Source: a virus. Taken from it: 64,000 nucleotides of DNA. Below are positions 1 to 7,703 of this stretch, in pieces. The stretch lies in IMG/VR virus record IMGVR_UViG_3300027754_000041, positions 1-64,000 of that record; one strand, 5' to 3'. The notes beneath the pieces are model-generated. The model saw nothing but the letters and a program-made list of their open reading frames with translations. It made no database searches and was not told where the DNA came from. Within the stretch, counting starts at the first letter, position 1. Each line of letters begins with the position of its first letter. The position numbers and the translations under genes are program-made.

Positions 1-206
1 ATCTTATTGCGACCAAAGAAGGTCTAATAAAAATTAGCCAATTGACCTTGCTGGAAACAGTTAAAGAAATGAACTACCGTACAGACGCATTGCTTGAAAT
101 CTGCGAATCACACCAATTGCTTATCGAGCAGTTGGCAGACAAGATCGTTGAATTGCAAGATAAACTTGATAATGTGTCAAGTCACCAAATTATTAGTCTC
201 AACTGA
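1..206 (+). CDS. C-terminal part of a small helical protein (left edge)
   Basis: An open frame enters at base 3 and ends at TGA 204-206, giving 67 residues with no start inside the window. The end is rich in Leu, Glu and Lys with heptad-like spacing ('LLIEQLADKIVELQDKL'), so a coiled coil is likely. The next gene begins 10 bases later. Function unknown. Confidence 0.6.
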   Translation, partial: LIATKEGLIKISQLTLLETVKEMNYRTDALLEICESHQLLIEQLADKIVELQDKLDNVSSHQIISLN

Positions 207-216
207 AAGGATTGTT

Positions 217-435
217 ATGACATCAGAAGATACCGTATGGCAAATCTCAAGTGCCATCATCGCTGCAATGTTTCCACCTAAATCATGGTGCGAAGAAGCA
301 ACCAACAATGACCTTGACAAAGCATTGTTCAGGGTCCTCAACAGTGAAGGGGAATCAAAAATCTCTCACATCAAAGGATTGAACAAATTGGATGAAGTGC
401 TGGCTACTCTTGCTAAAGAAGCAGGAATAAAATAA
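217..435 (+). CDS. Small hypothetical protein, 72 aa
   Basis: The frame is open further upstream, but ATG 217 is chosen because GAAAGG lies 7 bases before it and it does not overlap the previous gene. The protein is soluble and helical, with no recognised motif. Its TAA overlaps the ATGG at 435, as in a packed phage operon. Function unknown. Confidence 0.6.
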   Translation: MTSEDTVWQISSAIIAAMFPPKSWCEEATNNDLDKALFRVLNSEGESKISHIKGLNKLDEVLATLAKEAGIK

Positions 436-446
436 TGGAGAACATT

Positions 447-659
447 ATGCCTCTCCTCATTTCAGCAATCTTCGTTATTTCAGCAATCTTCGTTCGCGGG
501 ATTACTCGTTATGTCGCCAGCATGCCAGGACGATACAGTCCCCGCAAGCATAAATGTGATAATCATCAACTTTACTTTGAAGATGAACTTTCACGCGGAA
601 CATTTTGTTCTGTATGCAACAAAACAATTGATGAAGAAATATTTAAACCTAAGGAATAA
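447..659 (+). CDS. Membrane-anchored Zn-binding protein, 70 aa
   Basis: ATG 447 is preferred over ATG 435 because GGAG at 438-441 is a ribosome site for it. Residues 1-18 form one hydrophobic segment. The remainder carries C-x2-H and C-x2-C groups ('KCDNH', 'CSVCNK') that could bind one zinc. The likely topology is an N-terminal anchor with a cytoplasmic treble-clef-like finger. Partner unknown. Confidence 0.6.
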   Translation: MPLLISAIFVISAIFVRGITRYVASMPGRYSPRKHKCDNHQLYFEDELSRGTFCSVCNKTIDEEIFKPKE

Positions 660-678
660 GTCGGAAAGGACTTAAACC

Positions 679-861
679 ATGAACATTCAAGTAATTAATG
701 ATGTACCACGCAAAGGACTATGTGGCATATGTCACAAAGCCAAATTAACATTAACAGTATCCATTACACCCAAGGGAAGTCCTATAGTCACCACTGAAGA
801 TTGGTGTCTAGAAGATTACCACACTCTACTCAACAAAACATTAACCTCAACAGAAAGATAA
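679..861 (+). CDS. Small CxxC protein, 60 aa
   Basis: This follows a GGAAAGGA ribosome site at 662-669. One N-terminal 'CGICHK' knuckle and a later Cys could hold zinc. The next gene starts four bases after its stop. Not recognised. Confidence 0.6.
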   Translation: MNIQVINDVPRKGLCGICHKAKLTLTVSITPKGSPIVTTEDWCLEDYHTLLNKTLTSTER

Positions 862-865
862 CACC

Positions 866-1195
866 ATGCAAATCAAAAGATATACACAAACAACACCAGG
901 AATAAACAAATACGGATTCAATGTGTTCAACGCAGACGGTACATCATTGCCCAAAGGTATGTTCAACTACTTTATGGCAACCGAAACACCAAAAAATGGT
1001 AAAGCTGAGTTGTCCCCATACCCGCAAGACAACCATGTAGAAATAGAATTCAGTGTGCAATCACCTACAGGTGACTCATCTGATCATCACAACTATGGTT
1101 ACCCATGCAAAACAATGATACAAGCACAATTCATTATTGATATGTATCACAACATGGCTCATGATTACATTTATGCTTTGGATAATGTATTATGA
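866..1195 (+). CDS. Hypothetical protein, 109 aa
   Basis: A soluble protein with mixed beta pattern, rich in Asn, Tyr and Pro. Its stop overlaps the ATG of the next gene (ATGA), so the two are translationally coupled. No motif recognised. Confidence 0.6.
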   Translation: MQIKRYTQTTPGINKYGFNVFNADGTSLPKGMFNYFMATETPKNGKAELSPYPQDNHVEIEFSVQSPTGDSSDHHNYGYPCKTMIQAQFIIDMYHNMAHDYIYALDNVL

Positions 1196-1293
1196 GAACA
1201 TTTGGCTTAGTCTTTACATCTTTTCTTGCGGGCGTATTCACAATGATAATGTGTGTTCGCAAAATGTTTAAAACAATGGGAGAACAGTTATGA
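1192..1293 (+). CDS. Small membrane protein, 33 aa
   Basis: Starts in the ATGA overlap with the preceding gene and ends in the next ATGA overlap. Residues 3-22 are one hydrophobic helix ('FGLVFTSFLAGVFTMIM') followed by a basic tail. Coupling on both sides supports a real gene despite its size. Confidence 0.55.
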   Translation: MRTFGLVFTSFLAGVFTMIMCVRKMFKTMGEQL

Positions 1294-1391
1294 AAAAACT
1301 TACAATCATCACCACAACAATAGCATTTGTTATTGCTGGCTTAGCAATATACATCAAGAAAATGAAACTATTCAAAAAGGATAAATCATGA
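1290..1391 (+). CDS. Small membrane protein, 33 aa
   Basis: Coupled by ATGA overlaps at both ends, with a GGGAG site about 10 bases upstream of its ATG. One N-terminal transmembrane helix is followed by a Lys-rich tail. The layout matches its neighbours, a run of one-helix proteins of unknown role. Confidence 0.55.
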   Translation: MKKLTIITTTIAFVIAGLAIYIKKMKLFKKDKS

Positions 1392-1600
1392 ACTATAAAA
1401 AACTATTCTTCGGATATCTAGCATTTAACTTCATATGTGGAGCAATTTTAGGTGTGCTCAATTCTAAAGCAAGTAAGCCAACACTTAAAGTAAGAACTAA
1501 GAATGGCTTCCAAACTGAAGAAATGCAAGAAATATATAACCACTACATTGAGCAAGCCCGAAACAAATATGGGCACGAACATGAAAAGGAAGTAGCATGA
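1388..1600 (+). CDS. Small membrane protein, 70 aa
   Basis: One N-terminal transmembrane segment (about residues 7-25) is followed by a charged helical region. ATGA overlaps at both ends place it in the same translational cluster. Function unknown. Confidence 0.6.
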   Translation: MNYKKLFFGYLAFNFICGAILGVLNSKASKPTLKVRTKNGFQTEEMQEIYNHYIEQARNKYGHEHEKEVA

Positions 1601-1806
1601 ACGGTTGGATCGCATTAGCAATTTATGTAAGCATAGATCTCACTCTAACAATTGGATTGTTTATTTACAAAAACAATCTAAAGAAGAAGCGTGTTCAAGA
1701 AATCATTCAAGCATTAGATTTCCCTGAATGGGTAAACAATGACATTGATGACAAATTCAACAGCATTGTAGGACGCTTGAACCACCCAACATACAAACAA
1801 AAATAG
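1597..1806 (+). CDS. Small membrane protein, 69 aa
   Basis: N-terminal hydrophobic helix (residues 4-24), then a basic stretch and an acidic helical tail. Last of the ATGA-coupled membrane genes that begin at 1192. Confidence 0.6.
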   Translation: MNGWIALAIYVSIDLTLTIGLFIYKNNLKKKRVQEIIQALDFPEWVNNDIDDKFNSIVGRLNHPTYKQK

Positions 1807-1843
1807 GAATAAGTCGGGTCTCATCTTGAAAGGGGGTGACCGT

Positions 1844-1900
1844 TTGTTTGATTGGCTATTTGATATTATTCATGAAATTATAAATTCACTATTCAACTAA
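1844..1900 (+). CDS. Possible 18-aa leader peptide
   Basis: A TTG codon follows an unusually strong Shine-Dalgarno run (AAAGGGGGTGA, 1830-1840, one mismatch from perfect). It opens an 18-codon amphipathic frame that ends at TAA 1898-1900. Only the ribosome site argues for it. Confidence 0.25.
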   Translation: MFDWLFDIIHEIINSLFN

Positions 1901-1913
1901 GGAGAAAAACACT

Positions 1914-2081
1914 ATGTTAGGCAAAATTATTGGAAAAGTCACAGGAAAAAGCGTTGAAGTAATCACTTCTACGCCAACATTTGTGACAAACACAACAAAG
2001 TCAACAATGGAAGCACTCAAAAACGCTAAAGAGAACTTCGTAACAGAATTCAAAACTGAAATTGACAAGTCTGAGCAATAA
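1914..2081 (+). CDS. Small Lys/Thr-rich protein, 55 aa
   Basis: ATG 1914 follows AAGGAG at 1899-1904. The protein is basic at the N terminus, with repeated 'GK' and an amphipathic C-terminal helix. No family recognised. Confidence 0.55.
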   Translation: MLGKIIGKVTGKSVEVITSTPTFVTNTTKSTMEALKNAKENFVTEFKTEIDKSEQ

Positions 2082-2169
2082 CTCTTAGACTAAAACAAAA
2101 ATTTGGGCTAGTCCCGAAATAAATAAAGCAATATCATATCCATATAATACAACTCAAAGGAATAAATAC

Positions 2170-3213
2170 ATGTCATTACTCGAAAAATTCGGATACAAGA
2201 AAGACGAGTTTGCAATTGTTCTGGAAAAACCAGAATTGTTTGCATCAAACTCAAAAACCACCAAGATTAAAGTTGGTGAAGTAACACCTATTGCTGGATC
2301 CATCAATGGAGTCTCAGTACCAACCACAATCTTGGTTAAAAACGCGAATTGGAGCAGACTTACCGTCCGTGACCACATGATTCGTCGTCAAAACGAAGAA
2401 CCACGCCTAAGCCAAGTATTTGGTGGTGTATTCAACAACTTTCAAGCAGAAGTAACACTTGAAGTTGACGGAACATCAATGAGCCTGTACGATTTGCTTC
2501 GTCAGTTCTGTGTTGAGAGTTTCGGCACAGGCTTGTCAGAAGATAAAATCAACGAAATGCTCAAGTCAAACTTGTCATTGAATGGTTTGCGCAATGGTGG
2601 ACCACTGATGTTCCAACAAATGGGTGCTAGCGTCGCTGGTATTTCCCATGCTGTTGAAACATTCCGTGCTGCTGGAGCAATTGACGATATGAAGTCAGTA
2701 GCAAACAGCCCATCGTTCAACACAGCATACAAGATGACTGGCGATAACGCTGGTCTTGAAGTTGTATCCTTTGAACTCAGTTCATCCAATCGTGCGTTGT
2801 CAAAGACAGAGCAAGGCTTTGTTGACATCGTAAGTGCAGTAACTGAGAACTTTGAGCGTATCAAGAACCATAAGGCAGTTGCTTCTGCTTTGTCCGACAC
2901 AATGAATGCCAATTTGGCAACAATGTCACAGGATCAAATTAAGAAAGCACAGTCTGAGATTGACATTGAGTTGAACTTGGCTAAAGATTACGGTAACTGC
3001 TGGTCAGGTGCTGCGCGTCAAACCAAGATTGACAATGGTCGCAAGATCGTTGAGAACAAGTACAATGCTGTTAATGCCCCTTGTGGTCGTTGGTCAGCAC
3101 TTGTTAATGGCGAAGTTGTGGACTTTGATGTATGGTCAAACTCAACAAAAGCACCATCACAGACAACAGAACAACTTGTTACAGCGATTTCTTCGCTTGA
3201 AGAGCCGTTCTAA
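2170..3213 (+). CDS. Hypothetical 347-aa protein with SSB-like acidic tail
   Basis: Good AAAGGA site at 2156-2161. The sequence is soluble and well balanced, with beta-rich N-terminal 110 residues and a long helical middle. It ends in 'SSLEEPF', an acidic tail finishing in Pro-Phe like the protein-docking tip of single-strand DNA-binding proteins. The codons here are markedly more G/C-rich than in later genes, as in a highly expressed gene. A 10-bp inverted repeat follows it. It may act in DNA metabolism, but I recognise no catalytic motif. Confidence 0.75.
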   Translation: MSLLEKFGYKKDEFAIVLEKPELFASNSKTTKIKVGEVTPIAGSINGVSVPTTILVKNANWSRLTVRDHMIRRQNEEPRLSQVFGGVFNNFQAEVTLEVDGTSMSLYDLLRQFCVESFGTGLSEDKINEMLKSNLSLNGLRNGGPLMFQQMGASVAGISHAVETFRAAGAIDDMKSVANSPSFNTAYKMTGDNAGLEVVSFELSSSNRALSKTEQGFVDIVSAVTENFERIKNHKAVASALSDTMNANLATMSQDQIKKAQSEIDIELNLAKDYGNCWSGAARQTKIDNGRKIVENKYNAVNAPCGRWSALVNGEVVDFDVWSNSTKAPSQTTEQLVTAISSLEEPF

Positions 3214-3230
3214 TACTGTAGACAAATGTT

Positions 3231-3279
3231 ATGGGTGGTGTGGGTTGACCTACCTCATGGTGATATGCGCACCACCCAT
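3231..3279 (+). other. Long inverted repeat downstream of the 347-aa gene
   Basis: A 10-bp perfect stem (ATGGGTGGTG 3231-3240 / CACCACCCAT 3270-3279) encloses 29 bases. No U-run follows, so it is either a weak terminator, an mRNA-stabilising 3' end or a small RNA. A similar element closes the next gene. Confidence 0.5.
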
Positions 3280-3321
3280 ACTTAAGTAATAAGAATAAAG
3301 AAACAAACGAAGGGAACAAAC

Positions 3322-3612
3322 ATGTACACAATCGCACTTGTGGTAATGCTTGGTCTTATCGCTGGAGTGGTGCTTGAGTTGTTAGTGGAAAAACTTCCAT
3401 TTATCAACAAAATCCCAGTCATTGGCGATAACGCTGTGCTATACATTGTTGTATCCGTACTTATCGTTTGGCTTACAGACACTTCGGTGCTTGGAGCCTT
3501 CGGTATCGGAGCAACAGACAAATGGATTGATGTAGTGGGCTCAGGATTCGCAGTTGCCGTAGTAAATACGACAGTTGTCCATTCTTTGGTCAACTACCTC
3601 GACAAAAAGTAA
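3322..3612 (+). CDS. Membrane protein, 96 aa
   Basis: ATG follows GAAGGGA. About three hydrophobic segments (residues 3-20, 35-50, 68-88), with few charges between them. No holin or transporter signature is visible. Flanked on both sides by long inverted repeats. Confidence 0.65.
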   Translation: MYTIALVVMLGLIAGVVLELLVEKLPFINKIPVIGDNAVLYIVVSVLIVWLTDTSVLGAFGIGATDKWIDVVGSGFAVAVVNTTVVHSLVNYLDKK

Positions 3613-3622
3613 ATTTAGATTT

Positions 3623-3688
3623 ATAGTGGGTAGTAGATGTCAACATATCCCGTTGATATGTGTGAACCAACCGTTTACTACCCACTAT
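3623..3688 (+). other. 13-bp inverted repeat with nested hairpin
   Basis: Outer arms at 3623-3635 and 3676-3688 are perfectly complementary over 13 bp. Inside them, ACATATC (3643-3649) pairs with GATATGT (3655-3661). This two-tier fold lies between the membrane gene and WhiB-1. It may end or stabilise the upstream message, or be a separate RNA. Confidence 0.55.
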
Positions 3689-3739
3689 TCTAAATAGTAT
3701 TATAAAAAAAATTTTAGCTAATACAAAAAGGAACAATAC

Positions 3740-4003
3740 ATGAACATAGACGAATTCAACAGAAGAAATGGGCGAGAATGGATGATAAACGCCGCATGTG
3801 CTAAAAGGCCAGATGTTAATTTCTTTCCCGAACAAAGTGGTGGAGCATACTATCCCGCCAAAGAAGTATGTGAAACATGTGTAGTCAAAGCAGAATGCCT
3901 AGAGTATGCTCTAAAATATGTAGAAAAATATGGTGTATGGGGTGGAGTAGGAGCCCGCGCAAGAGTAAAAATGAGACAAAAACGAAGGGAACAGGCACAA
4001 TGA
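3740..4003 (+). CDS. WhiB-family Fe-S transcription regulator
   Basis: Cys20, Cys44, Cys47 and Cys53 form the C-xn-C-x2-C-x5-C ligand set for a [4Fe-4S] cluster. 'GVWGG' at 65-69 is the family's beta-turn. A basic tail (from residue 72, many Arg/Lys) would contact DNA. Length (87 aa) is normal. WhiB proteins bind the sigma-A region 4 and redirect RNA polymerase, and phage copies can repress host whiB genes. This is the strongest single sign of an actinobacterial host. The next gene overlaps by ATGA. Confidence 0.92.
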   Translation: MNIDEFNRRNGREWMINAACAKRPDVNFFPEQSGGAYYPAKEVCETCVVKAECLEYALKYVEKYGVWGGVGARARVKMRQKRREQAQ

Positions 4004-4377
4004 GTGAATATCCAACAGATTATCCTCGTCGCGGTTTTCACATCTGTCATGGGTGTGGAAATATGGCTCCGCATCATACTCAAAAAGACATTTCAGACAA
4101 TGGTTGGGCATTCGATCTTAATAGTTTCGGATCCTACGGTGGATTCACAGACCCAATAGGAGAACAGCCAGAATGGGTAAGATTATGTCACGACTGTGTA
4201 CTCAAATTCTTAAATACCTTTCCATTAATTGGACTGCTCGTAAAAGCAGGAAACCATAGCCAATTCGGCCCCAACGAAAAACCATGCTGCAAATATGCAT
4301 GGAAAGCCGAATGGATAGGAGAAAGCAGCATAACCTATATAGCTTCAGAAGATGGCCAACAATGGATAGCCAGATAA
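4000..4377 (+). CDS. Cys/His-rich hypothetical protein, 125 aa
   Basis: ATG 4000 overlaps the WhiB stop, so it is coupled and preferred to the longer upstream frame. 'CHGCG' near residue 16, 'CHDC' near 67 and a later 'CCKY' suggest a zinc-binding fold. Co-translation with WhiB-1 hints at a shared regulatory role (inference). Confidence 0.6.
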   Translation: MSEYPTDYPRRGFHICHGCGNMAPHHTQKDISDNGWAFDLNSFGSYGGFTDPIGEQPEWVRLCHDCVLKFLNTFPLIGLLVKAGNHSQFGPNEKPCCKYAWKAEWIGESSITYIASEDGQQWIAR

Positions 4378-4408
4378 GATCTATACTTCCCTATATGATA
4401 ATACTAAT

Positions 4409-4478
4409 CCCCAAACCTTTTTTCTTGGGGCGAGCGAAGCGAGCCCCTATATTAACACATAGCCCCCGATAAGGGGCT
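4409..4478 (+). terminator. Tandem GC-rich hairpins
   Basis: CCCCAA 4409-4414 can pair with TTGGGG 4425-4430. GGGGC 4427-4431 can pair with GCCCC 4443-4447, an alternative fold. A separate hairpin AGCCCC 4461-4466 / GGGGCT 4473-4478 follows. These GC blocks stand out in AT-rich DNA and close the WhiB operon. Confidence 0.5.
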
Positions 4479-4532
4479 TCTAAAAAAATTTCGAGTAGAT
4501 CTCAGATCGCCGAAAAAAAAAGATATATTAAG

Positions 4533-4561
4533 TTGTCAAACATATTATATAATGCTATACT
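4533..4561 (+). promoter_or_regulatory. Promoter (-35 TTGTCA, -10 TATACT)
   Basis: TTGTCA 4533-4538 and TATACT 4556-4561 are separated by exactly 17 bases, upstream of the HicA-like gene at 4601. It overlaps an inverted repeat, consistent with regulated transcription. Confidence 0.65.
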
Positions 4562-4575
4562 TACCAATGTAAGTA
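4558..4575. promoter_or_regulatory. Operator-like inverted repeat
   Basis: TACTTAC (4558-4564) and GTAAGTA (4569-4575) are perfect 7-bp arms around CAAT. They overlap the -10 box and the expected start site, the classic place for a repressor. Confidence 0.5.
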
Positions 4576-4600
4576 AAACACCAATATAAGGAGACATGTT

Positions 4601-4810
4601 ATGCCTCGGCAACATCAATCTAAAGCAGTTCGGAAAATCCTCCAAGAATTAACCCGATTAGGATTCAAAGTCGATCAAAACCGTTCAGGAGTATATCGGA
4701 TCATCCCCCCAAAAGGGGTAGGAGGACCCACATATACTACACACGGCACAGAATCAGCGTTGCATCCAATGCGCCGAGATTTCAAAAAATATTATAACAT
4801 AACCTTATAA
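4601..4810 (+). CDS. HicA-like small protein
   Basis: The 69-aa sequence follows the HicA plan: an N-terminal helix ('AVRKILQELTRLGFKV'), a beta hairpin, then a His-containing strand and a C-terminal 'RRDFKK' helix. HicA toxins are mRNA interferases with a dsRBD-like fold and a catalytic His. Here the strand 'YTTHGTE' could supply it. No HicB antitoxin lies next to it, so it may be an orphan with another use. Preceded by AAGGAG and a consensus promoter with operator. Confidence 0.5.
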   Translation: MPRQHQSKAVRKILQELTRLGFKVDQNRSGVYRIIPPKGVGGPTYTTHGTESALHPMRRDFKKYYNITL

Positions 4811-5149
4811 AAACTGTTTTGCTTACAAGGGGGAGTTCACTCTTGTATAGCTACTAGGTGTGGTGGTAAACTATATCATATGTCGTGGGCTCCCCCACTT
4901 TACCCCACAACAACCCACAAAATGTTAGACAAATAAGAATAAGGATACCTCTCGGGCCACTGCCCATTATAACCTATATAAATCTGTATATGATACACAT
5001 ACCTGTGTACACACAGATACAGTACACAAGTGTACACATATAGGAATAAGACGGGGTATCAATGCCTAGTCCGTTAAGGACAATATTAGAATAAGATTAG
5101 AATACAATTAGTATTACACACCTACAAGTATCACGAAAGGATACATACC
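4811..5149. other. Gene-poor regulatory stretch with GTACAC palindromes
   Basis: No credible gene. GGGGGAG (4829-4835) pairs with CTCCCCC (4890-4896) over a long loop. Perfect palindromes TGTGTACACA (5004-5013) and GTGTACAC (5030-5037) sit among other TACAC copies. This looks like a protein-binding array ahead of the membrane gene at 5150. Confidence 0.45.
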
Positions 5150-5596
5150 ATGTTATTCAGTATGATGATTGCATTAGCTATAGCTTCTACTGTAGTTGAG
5201 ATGATGTTTGCGGCGAGATTTCCAATCTGGCGTAAAAACGCTCACAAATACAAATGGGTTAATATGACCCTATCAATACTCTTATCATTCATCCTAGGCG
5301 TAATGTTCGGTGCAGCCGGACTTATCACCCTTGGAGCAGCAATGATATCTACAGTATTATCTATCCCTGGATACCAATTCCTACATTGGGCATATGACTC
5401 TCCCCAAGCATTAAAACATAATGGCAATATGATAGTTCATTTGCGGGCGAAATGGGGACAAGTATTCAAAGACTTGGCCAAAATGATTTACGGATTACTC
5501 CGTATCATCACAGCCCCAATATGGGTAACAGTCAAAATCATCCAGAAGATAAACAAACTAAACAATAAAATTCAATCCAGAAGAGCACACGCATGA
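5150..5596 (+). CDS. Membrane protein, 148 aa
   Basis: Starts after GAAAGGA. Hydrophobic segments at about 1-22, 40-75 and 105-130, with a basic C terminus. No family recognised. A tiny gene overlaps its stop by ATGA. Confidence 0.6.
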   Translation: MLFSMMIALAIASTVVEMMFAARFPIWRKNAHKYKWVNMTLSILLSFILGVMFGAAGLITLGAAMISTVLSIPGYQFLHWAYDSPQALKHNGNMIVHLRAKWGQVFKDLAKMIYGLLRIITAPIWVTVKIIQKINKLNNKIQSRRAHA

Positions 5597-5655
5597 TATC
5601 TATACTCTATAGAATATTAAGATCAATCTTTATTGGACTAACGAAAAGAAAATGA
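5593..5655 (+). CDS. Possible 20-aa peptide
   Basis: A short hydrophobic frame with a basic end, coupled by ATGA overlaps to both neighbours. Its position in an overlap chain is the only support. Confidence 0.35.
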   Translation: MISILYRILRSIFIGLTKRK

Positions 5656-5801
5656 ACACTTTAAACAGAAAATGTACATCCTCAACAAGTAACAATACAC
5701 CATGTAAACGCAGAGCCACATCATTCAGTGTATACTGTACAGTACACATACAACCACACAAAAGAACCAAACCCCTACTAACACCAAAGGCTACAACATA
5801 A
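5652..5801 (+). CDS. Small basic Cys-containing protein, 49 aa
   Basis: Starts in an ATGA overlap and ends before tRNA-Arg. Three Cys and many Lys, Arg and Thr. The palindrome ACTGTACAGT (5734-5743) lies inside it and resembles the TGTAC palindromes at 5.0 kb. Confidence 0.4.
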   Translation: MNTLNRKCTSSTSNNTPCKRRATSFSVYCTVHIQPHKRTKPLLTPKATT

Positions 5802-5838
5802 AAGGTCAAAAAATTACAAAAAATTTTGCGCCGAACTG

Positions 5839-5911
5839 GCCTTGGTAGCTCAGGGGATAGAGCAACGGACTTCTAATCCGCAGGTCGTAGGTTCAATTCC
5901 TACCCAAGGCG
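5839..5911 (+). tRNA. tRNA-Arg (TCT)
   Basis: The 73-nt cloverleaf has acceptor stem GCCTTGG/CCAAGGC, a standard D arm, anticodon loop CTTCTAA reading AGA, and T arm with GTTCAAT. AGA is a common codon in this AT-rich genome. CCA is not encoded directly after the discriminator. Confidence 0.93.
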
Positions 5912-5958
5912 CTCCAGTACAAACACAAAACAATGACTAACTAAGCATTGGAAGTACC

Positions 5959-6321
5959 ATGACTAAACACTCAATAAACTGGGATGAACACTACTTTATA
6001 CTCTATAAAGTAAACCCAGACAGAACCATTACTTCAGTATCTAAACCTAAACCTATTACACTATGTGATAACAAAAATGGTCAAAAATTCTACGGCGTTC
6101 GAGCCGGCAAATACGGCATGTACGTACCTTCAGACGCACAACGCTGGGGTATCTTTAGCTTTAAAGATAACATTTGGAAAGCACATTTCTCAGAATTAAT
6201 GCCCGAATCATATCAGCGGCAAGTCATCACACTTGGTGACGGACGTATAGCATACTGTCGCCGCGGCAAAACAAATCTCAACTTCTCTATTACCATAAAG
6301 AAAGATAAGGAAATATCATGA
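5959..6321 (+). CDS. Hypothetical protein, 120 aa
   Basis: Soluble basic protein after a GGAAG site. Its end overlaps the next gene by ATGA. No motif recognised. Confidence 0.6.
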   Translation: MTKHSINWDEHYFILYKVNPDRTITSVSKPKPITLCDNKNGQKFYGVRAGKYGMYVPSDAQRWGIFSFKDNIWKAHFSELMPESYQRQVITLGDGRIAYCRRGKTNLNFSITIKKDKEIS

Positions 6322-6932
6322 CCACCATACGAATTACACTTCCAAACAACATCATTGTAGAAACAGACTTTACATCTGCAATGGCTATCATCAACGGATA
6401 CAGCTCAAATACAGCAACACCTAAGCAGGATAGAGCAGAACAAATCAAGGCAAACAATGCTTTAATTGCTCCTAAATTAGCCCTTGAAGCTAAAAAAGTT
6501 CAAGCTAAAATCAATCAAAATAATTTGTATAGTCCTCAAGTTATTGAGTACAATCCAATGGAATTGCTCACAGCACAACAGCGCAAGATTCTATCTGCGT
6601 CATTCCATTATGCCCCATCTAAAGATAAGTCTAAAGGACGAGCAGCCTATGTAGCTGCTATACTTATGGACTTTCAAATCCATACTATCAAAGAAATTGC
6701 TACCCTTTCAGGTGCCAATTTATCAACTATAGGATTCGCTATTGACCGCTTGCGAGAAATCGGATCACAAATAGATACTACTTCTGAAAGATTAGGATCT
6801 AAAACTATGGTCCAACTTAACATATTAGTTAAGCCAAATCCTAGAAGAATTTATGCTAAGGCCCACAGCGTAAAAACAGCTACAAAATCTCAAGCCAGCA
6901 CATCTGATGGCTTCAACAATCTAACGGTTTAA
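6318..6932 (+). CDS. Protein with winged-helix-like segment, 204 aa
   Basis: Residues about 80-160 ('LTAQQRKILSASF', then 'TIKEIATLSGANLSTIGFAI') follow a helix-turn-helix plan like that in small phage regulators. The N-terminal 80 residues are helical and Lys-rich. A DNA-binding regulator is the best guess. Coupled to the 120-aa gene upstream. Confidence 0.5.
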   Translation: MTTIRITLPNNIIVETDFTSAMAIINGYSSNTATPKQDRAEQIKANNALIAPKLALEAKKVQAKINQNNLYSPQVIEYNPMELLTAQQRKILSASFHYAPSKDKSKGRAAYVAAILMDFQIHTIKEIATLSGANLSTIGFAIDRLREIGSQIDTTSERLGSKTMVQLNILVKPNPRRIYAKAHSVKTATKSQASTSDGFNNLTV

Positions 6933-7085
6933 CCGTTAAACAGAAGTAAGTTGTGGGTTATGCATCTCAGCCAGTTCATGGACTGATTGTATAAGGACCC
7001 TTTCGACTAAACTCCCCAGTTTAGTTCCGCTCCGTTCCCCAACGTGAGCCCCACACTTGCTATATTCTATATAGAAAGTAGTTAT
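6933..7085. other. Structured intergenic RNA region
   Basis: No gene. It holds a perfect hairpin ACTAAACT (7006-7013) CCCC AGTTTAGT (7018-7025) and a weaker CAGTTC/GGACTG hairpin at about 6972-6985. It may end the upstream message or fold as a leader for the gene at 7086. Confidence 0.4.
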
Positions 7086-7523
7086 ATGTTTATACCAGAA
7101 CTACCTGACAACGTCAACCAAATATTAGTGGTACACCACTCACTATGGAACCATGCACCAACTATTAAATATGGTGGTATTTCATACTCAACATATACTC
7201 CATCCCATGAAGGATATACGTCTGTCATTCTTCCAAATGACAACGCTAAAAACTTTTTGTGGATCACACAAAATCTTAACAAGTCATCCTATGCTACTTC
7301 AGAAATAACCAAAGCTCAAACTCTTGGTCATGTCAAACGTATCACCTGGATAGTTGACAACAACGATAATAAATTTAATTATTGCGGCATGGTAAAAACA
7401 TGCGCATACTTTGATTCTACTCAAGATATTTTTATCGAAAAATACATTGGAGATACTACCAAGGTGATCTATTCTTCAGATCCAACTTACGCTAGTTATG
7501 TCTCTCCACAATCAAGATACTAA
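7086..7523 (+). CDS. Hypothetical protein, 145 aa
   Basis: ATG 7086 is used rather than the longer frame from 7044, which runs through the structured leader. The protein has mixed alpha/beta character, is rich in Tyr, Ser and Asn, and has no transmembrane segment. Not recognised. Confidence 0.5.
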   Translation: MFIPELPDNVNQILVVHHSLWNHAPTIKYGGISYSTYTPSHEGYTSVILPNDNAKNFLWITQNLNKSSYATSEITKAQTLGHVKRITWIVDNNDNKFNYCGMVKTCAYFDSTQDIFIEKYIGDTTKVIYSSDPTYASYVSPQSRY

Positions 7524-7703
7524 CTCAAAAATGTTAGATATCAAATTTTATATACCTTTTATGCAATCGCATACATTATATATATATTTCTTGTAATCTT
7601 ATATTTCATAAAATTAACTATTACATACAAAATTCTCATATTATATTATATATTCTATACACCCTTATACACCTTTCATTACACAAATAAAGGAATCATT
7701 ATC
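7524..7703. other. Very AT-rich intergenic stretch
   Basis: Runs of TATAT and no open frame of note up to the AAAGGA site at 7690. It probably contains the promoter of the HTH gene, but no single box stands out. Confidence 0.3.

Noticed and set aside
2502-2912. 136-codon minus-strand frame
   Set aside because: Lies fully inside the 347-aa gene, whose codon use and ribosome site are clearly better.
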